Source of the DNA: Clostridiales bacterium
Lineage (GTDB): Bacteria; Bacillota; Clostridia; Oscillospirales; Acutalibacteraceae
Assembly: GCA_022791355.1 (NCBI GenBank)
Contig: JAAVYX010000090.1
Coordinates: 1 to 15,192 of the forward strand
DNA length: 15,192 nt
Reading direction: 5' to 3'
Part shown: in pieces, positions 13,112 to 15,192 of the stretch
How positions within the stretch are numbered: the first letter of the stretch is position 1
How the letters are laid out: every line of letters begins with the position of its first letter
Position numbers and translations under genes: made by a program
Notes under the pieces: model-generated
What the model was told of the DNA's origin: nothing
Databases searched by the model: none
What the model saw: the letters and a program-made list of their open reading frames with translations, nothing else

Positions 13112-14488
13112 TTAAGCTTCAAACTCGTAATCGTTGCCAGGCAGAACGGCGTTGAGCAGAATACCGGCAATAGCAGCGATAGCCAGTCCCGACAGGTTGA
13201 TGCTGAAGGTTTCCGAGAAGGTAAAGGTAATCCCGCCCACGGCGTTGAAGCCCAGGGCCGACACCAGGATGACCGCCGCGATAATCAGATTGCGGGACTT
13301 GGTGAAGTCCACCTTGTTTTCCACAATATTGCGCACGCCGACAGAGGAAATCATGCCGTATAGCACAAAGGAAATACCGCCGATGATAGCCGACGGAATG
13401 GTCTGAATCGCCGCCCCGATCTTAGGGAAGAAGGAGAGAACGATAGCGCAGCAAGCGGCGATGCGCATCACTCGGGGATCGTAGACCTTGGTCAGGGCCA
13501 GCACGCCGGTGTTCTCGCCGTAGGTGGTGTTGGCGGGACCCCCGAAGAAGGAGGCCAGACTGGTGGCCAGCCCGTCGCCTAAGAGGGTGCGGTGCAGGCC
13601 GGGGTCGGCCAGGTAGTTTTTCTTACAGGTGGCCCCAATGGCCGCAATATCCCCGATGTGCTCCATCATGGTGGCCAGGGCGATGGGCATGATGGCGATA
13701 ATGGCCGACAGGTCGAATTTCGCGAAAGAGGCGGGATGAATGGCCAGCCCCACCCAGTCTGCGTTACCGATGGCCCCGAAGTCCACCTCTCCCATGACCA
13801 GGGCTGCAATGTAGGAAACGACGATACCGATCAGGATAGGCAGAATTTTGACCATGCCCCGGCCGAAGATGTTGCAGACGATGATGACCGCCAGGGCGAT
13901 AAAGGCCAGCAGCCAGTTTTGGGAGCAGTTGTTGATGGCGCTGGGGGCCAGGATCAGGCCGATGGAGATGATGATGGGGCCGATGACCACCGGTGGGAAA
14001 AACCGCATGATGCGTTTAACCCCAAAGAGCTTGATCAGTCCGCTGAGCAGCAGATAGACAAGTCCGGCGACAACAACGCCGCCGCAGGCGTAGGGCAGCT
14101 TTTCGAGGTTGGGGGCTCCATCCTCCAGTATGGGGGCCACGGCCGCGTAGCCGCCCAAAAAGGCGAAGCTGGAGCCCAGAAAGGCCGGGACCTTACCCTT
14201 GGTCAACAGGTGGAAAAGCAGGGTGCCCAGTCCCGCCATAAGCAGGGTGGTGGATACGTCCAGCCCGGTCAGGATGGGGACCAAAACGGTGGCGCCGAAC
14301 ATGGCGAAGGTGTGCTGGAAGCCTAGAATCAGCATCTTGGGAAGTCCCAGGGCGCGGGCGTCGTAAATGGCCTCGCCCAGCTTTGCCTTTTTGCTTTGGC
14401 CGGACTCGGAAATTTGGTCGGATGCTGGAACTTGCTCAGACCCTTGAGACTGGGCGGTTTCGGGTCCTCTCTTCTCTTCTTTTTCCAT
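13112..14488 (-). CDS. uraA: NCS2-family uracil permease
   Basis: This is a membrane proton symporter for a nucleobase, most likely uracil. The 458-residue product has the 14-segment NCS2 plan. It carries QHTFAMFGATVLVP (58-71) at the end of the first helix, the EHIGD motif (276-280) and GGPANTTYGENTG (316-328). E276 and E325 correspond to the two glutamates that bind uracil in Escherichia coli UraA, and the TTYGEN form is typical of the uracil rather than the xanthine/urate branch. The start at 14488 is preferred over a longer frame to 14581 because AGGAGG lies 8 bases upstream and the extra residues overlap the GtrA gene. The N-terminal 35 residues are long, polar and low in complexity. It lies 89 bases after gtrA on the same strand. 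I saw no PyrR-type attenuator. Confidence 0.9.
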   Translation of the reverse strand: MEKEEKRGPETAQSQGSEQVPASDQISESGQSKKAKLGEAIYDARALGLPKMLILGFQHTFAMFGATVLVPILTGLDVSTTLLMAGLGTLLFHLLTKGKVPAFLGSSFAFLGGYAAVAPILEDGAPNLEKLPYACGGVVVAGLVYLLLSGLIKLFGVKRIMRFFPPVVIGPIIISIGLILAPSAINNCSQNWLLAFIALAVIIVCNIFGRGMVKILPILIGIVVSYIAALVMGEVDFGAIGNADWVGLAIHPASFAKFDLSAIIAIMPIALATMMEHIGDIAAIGATCKKNYLADPGLHRTLLGDGLATSLASFFGGPANTTYGENTGVLALTKVYDPRVMRIAACCAIVLSFFPKIGAAIQTIPSAIIGGISFVLYGMISSVGVRNIVENKVDFTKSRNLIIAAVILVSALGFNAVGGITFTFSETFSINLSGLAIAAIAGILLNAVLPGNDYEFEA

Positions 14489-14534
14489 AAAACTTGCCTC
14501 CTCGCATGATGTGTTGCCGCCGGGCAAAATAAAC

Positions 14535-14565
14535 CGGCATCTCCAGAAACGCTTTGGAAATGCCG
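14535..14565 (-). terminator. Hairpin between gtrA and uraA
   Basis: CGGCATCTCCA (14535-14545) pairs with TGGAAATGCCG (14555-14565), ten Watson-Crick pairs and one G-U pair seen on the minus strand. A U-rich but interrupted stretch follows. It may be a weak terminator for the GtrA gene or an attenuator in front of uraA. Confidence 0.4.
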
Positions 14566-14577
14566 TGCAGAAACGGA

Positions 14578-15039
14578 TCAAATTGTCCCTTCCTCCATCC
14601 CACCGCGGAAGACCCAGAGACGGCTGAAGGAAAAGTTAAAAAGCATGGTAAAGGCGGTGACCCCGACCTTGGCCCCCAGGTCCTTGAGCAGGGTACCGGT
14701 AAAGCCCCAGCGAACCGTGACCAGGACCATGAGAAGAGAGCTGGCCAGAGCGGTAAAAAGGGTGAGCAGGGCAAAGCGAAGCAGCTCCCGGCTGAAAAAA
14801 CGCTGGGTGGTGTGGAAGGTGACCTTGCGGTTGAGGGCGTAGCTGTTGACAGCCCCGGCCGCGTAGCCCACCGGCTGGGCCGCCCAGGCCGGCACGGAAA
14901 ACAGAGCGGTGAGGAAAAAATAGCAGACCCAGTCGACGGCGGTGTTGCCCGCCCCGACTAGAAGATACCTTGCGAATCTGCGTATTTCGGTCCGGCATTT
15001 GCGCCGCCGCTGGGATAGGGTGTCCGTATGCCGATCCAT
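14578..15039 (-). CDS. GtrA-family membrane protein
   Basis: GtrA-like proteins are small four-helix membrane proteins, often thought to move lipid-linked sugars across the membrane for cell-wall or surface polysaccharide glycosylation. The 153-residue product has a basic N-terminus (about 20 residues), then hydrophobic segments near 24-44, 52-70, 87-108 and 122-140. The family signatures FARYLLVGAGNTAVDW (22-37), NSYALNRKVTF (65-75) and NFSFSRLWVF (135-144) are present. The start ATG at 15039 follows CCTCC (minus strand GGAGG) at 15050-15054 with about 10-base spacing. No glycosyltransferase partner is visible; it is followed by the uracil permease. The sugar cargo is unknown. Confidence 0.85.
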   Translation of the reverse strand: MDRHTDTLSQRRRKCRTEIRRFARYLLVGAGNTAVDWVCYFFLTALFSVPAWAAQPVGYAAGAVNSYALNRKVTFHTTQRFFSRELLRFALLTLFTALASSLLMVLVTVRWGFTGTLLKDLGAKVGVTAFTMLFNFSFSRLWVFRGGMEEGTI

Positions 15040-15125
15040 CCGGCATCCGCCTCCGCTTTCTCCGGGACGTATCCCGGGATTTTAGATTTTCTTTTCTTTT
15101 GTTTGGTTTAGAGGGAGGTTTCGCG

Positions 15126-15159
15126 CCAGGTATGCTTTTCTCAATACTCCATTACCTGG
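15126..15159. repeat. Short inverted repeat upstream of the GtrA gene
   Basis: CCAGGTA (15126-15132) and TACCTGG (15153-15159) are perfect complements 20 bases apart. They lie about 90 bases upstream of the GtrA start, where a promoter or operator would be expected. I could not identify a convincing promoter in 15061-15192. Confidence 0.4.
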
Positions 15160-15192
15160 TCTAATAGCGCGACCCATTCTTTTTTAAAGCGA

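Noticed and set aside
14489..14577. PyrR-type attenuator ahead of the uracil permease.
   Set aside because: Only one modest hairpin is present, with no anti-terminator or recognisable PyrR-binding loop.
15061..15192. 31-codon minus-strand frame starting at 15177.
   Set aside because: An in-frame stop lies just upstream, it lacks a ribosome site and is basic and featureless.

Overview
The window looks like a chromosomal segment from a GC-rich, low-oxygen Firmicute, probably a gut clostridium of the Oscillospiraceae type. The evidence is strong AGGAGG ribosome binding sites on almost every gene, sigma-A type promoters, a MecA adaptor, Rnf-type subunits, a (Re)-citrate-synthase-like enzyme and lipoproteins with short signal peptides. 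The taxonomic guess is inference; no rRNA or other marker gene is present.

Layout. Bases 1-904 hold no convincing gene, but contain many hairpins, several with G-U pairs that favour a plus-strand RNA. A good promoter then drives ribulose-phosphate 3-epimerase (rpe, plus), which converges on a mecA-family gene (minus) across a decaying 13-bp tandem repeat and a 28-bp palindrome. Next is a plus-strand cluster: an RnfC-like protein, an overlapping RnfD-like membrane protein and a ferritin-like diiron protein. It ends at a strong bidirectional terminator. The rest is on the minus strand: a DRE-TIM metallolyase (probable (Re)-citrate synthase) behind a consensus promoter with an embedded palindrome; a frameshifted lipoprotein gene; a GH43 lipoprotein glycosidase; a methyl-accepting chemotaxis protein; an NCS2 uracil permease; and a GtrA-family membrane protein.

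Two things stand out. First, the RnfC/RnfD-like pair keeps the overall fold signatures and both 4Fe-4S cluster motifs. It appears to have lost the glycine-rich FMN/NADH loop of RnfC and the flavin-carrying threonine of RnfD, and it sits beside a diiron protein instead of the other Rnf subunits. This suggests a repurposed two-subunit membrane electron device. Second, a 345-bp non-coding element lies 12 bp downstream of the chemotaxis gene. It is bounded by a perfect 12-bp inverted repeat and contains at least five hairpins, a possible pseudoknot and mutually exclusive pairings. It is either an unrecognised structured RNA or a small TA-flanked mobile element.

The glycosidase, the broken lipoprotein, the chemoreceptor and the permease suggest a motile cell that senses and takes up small molecules and trims arabinose- or xylose-containing polysaccharide at its surface. 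No shared pathway across the whole window is evident.
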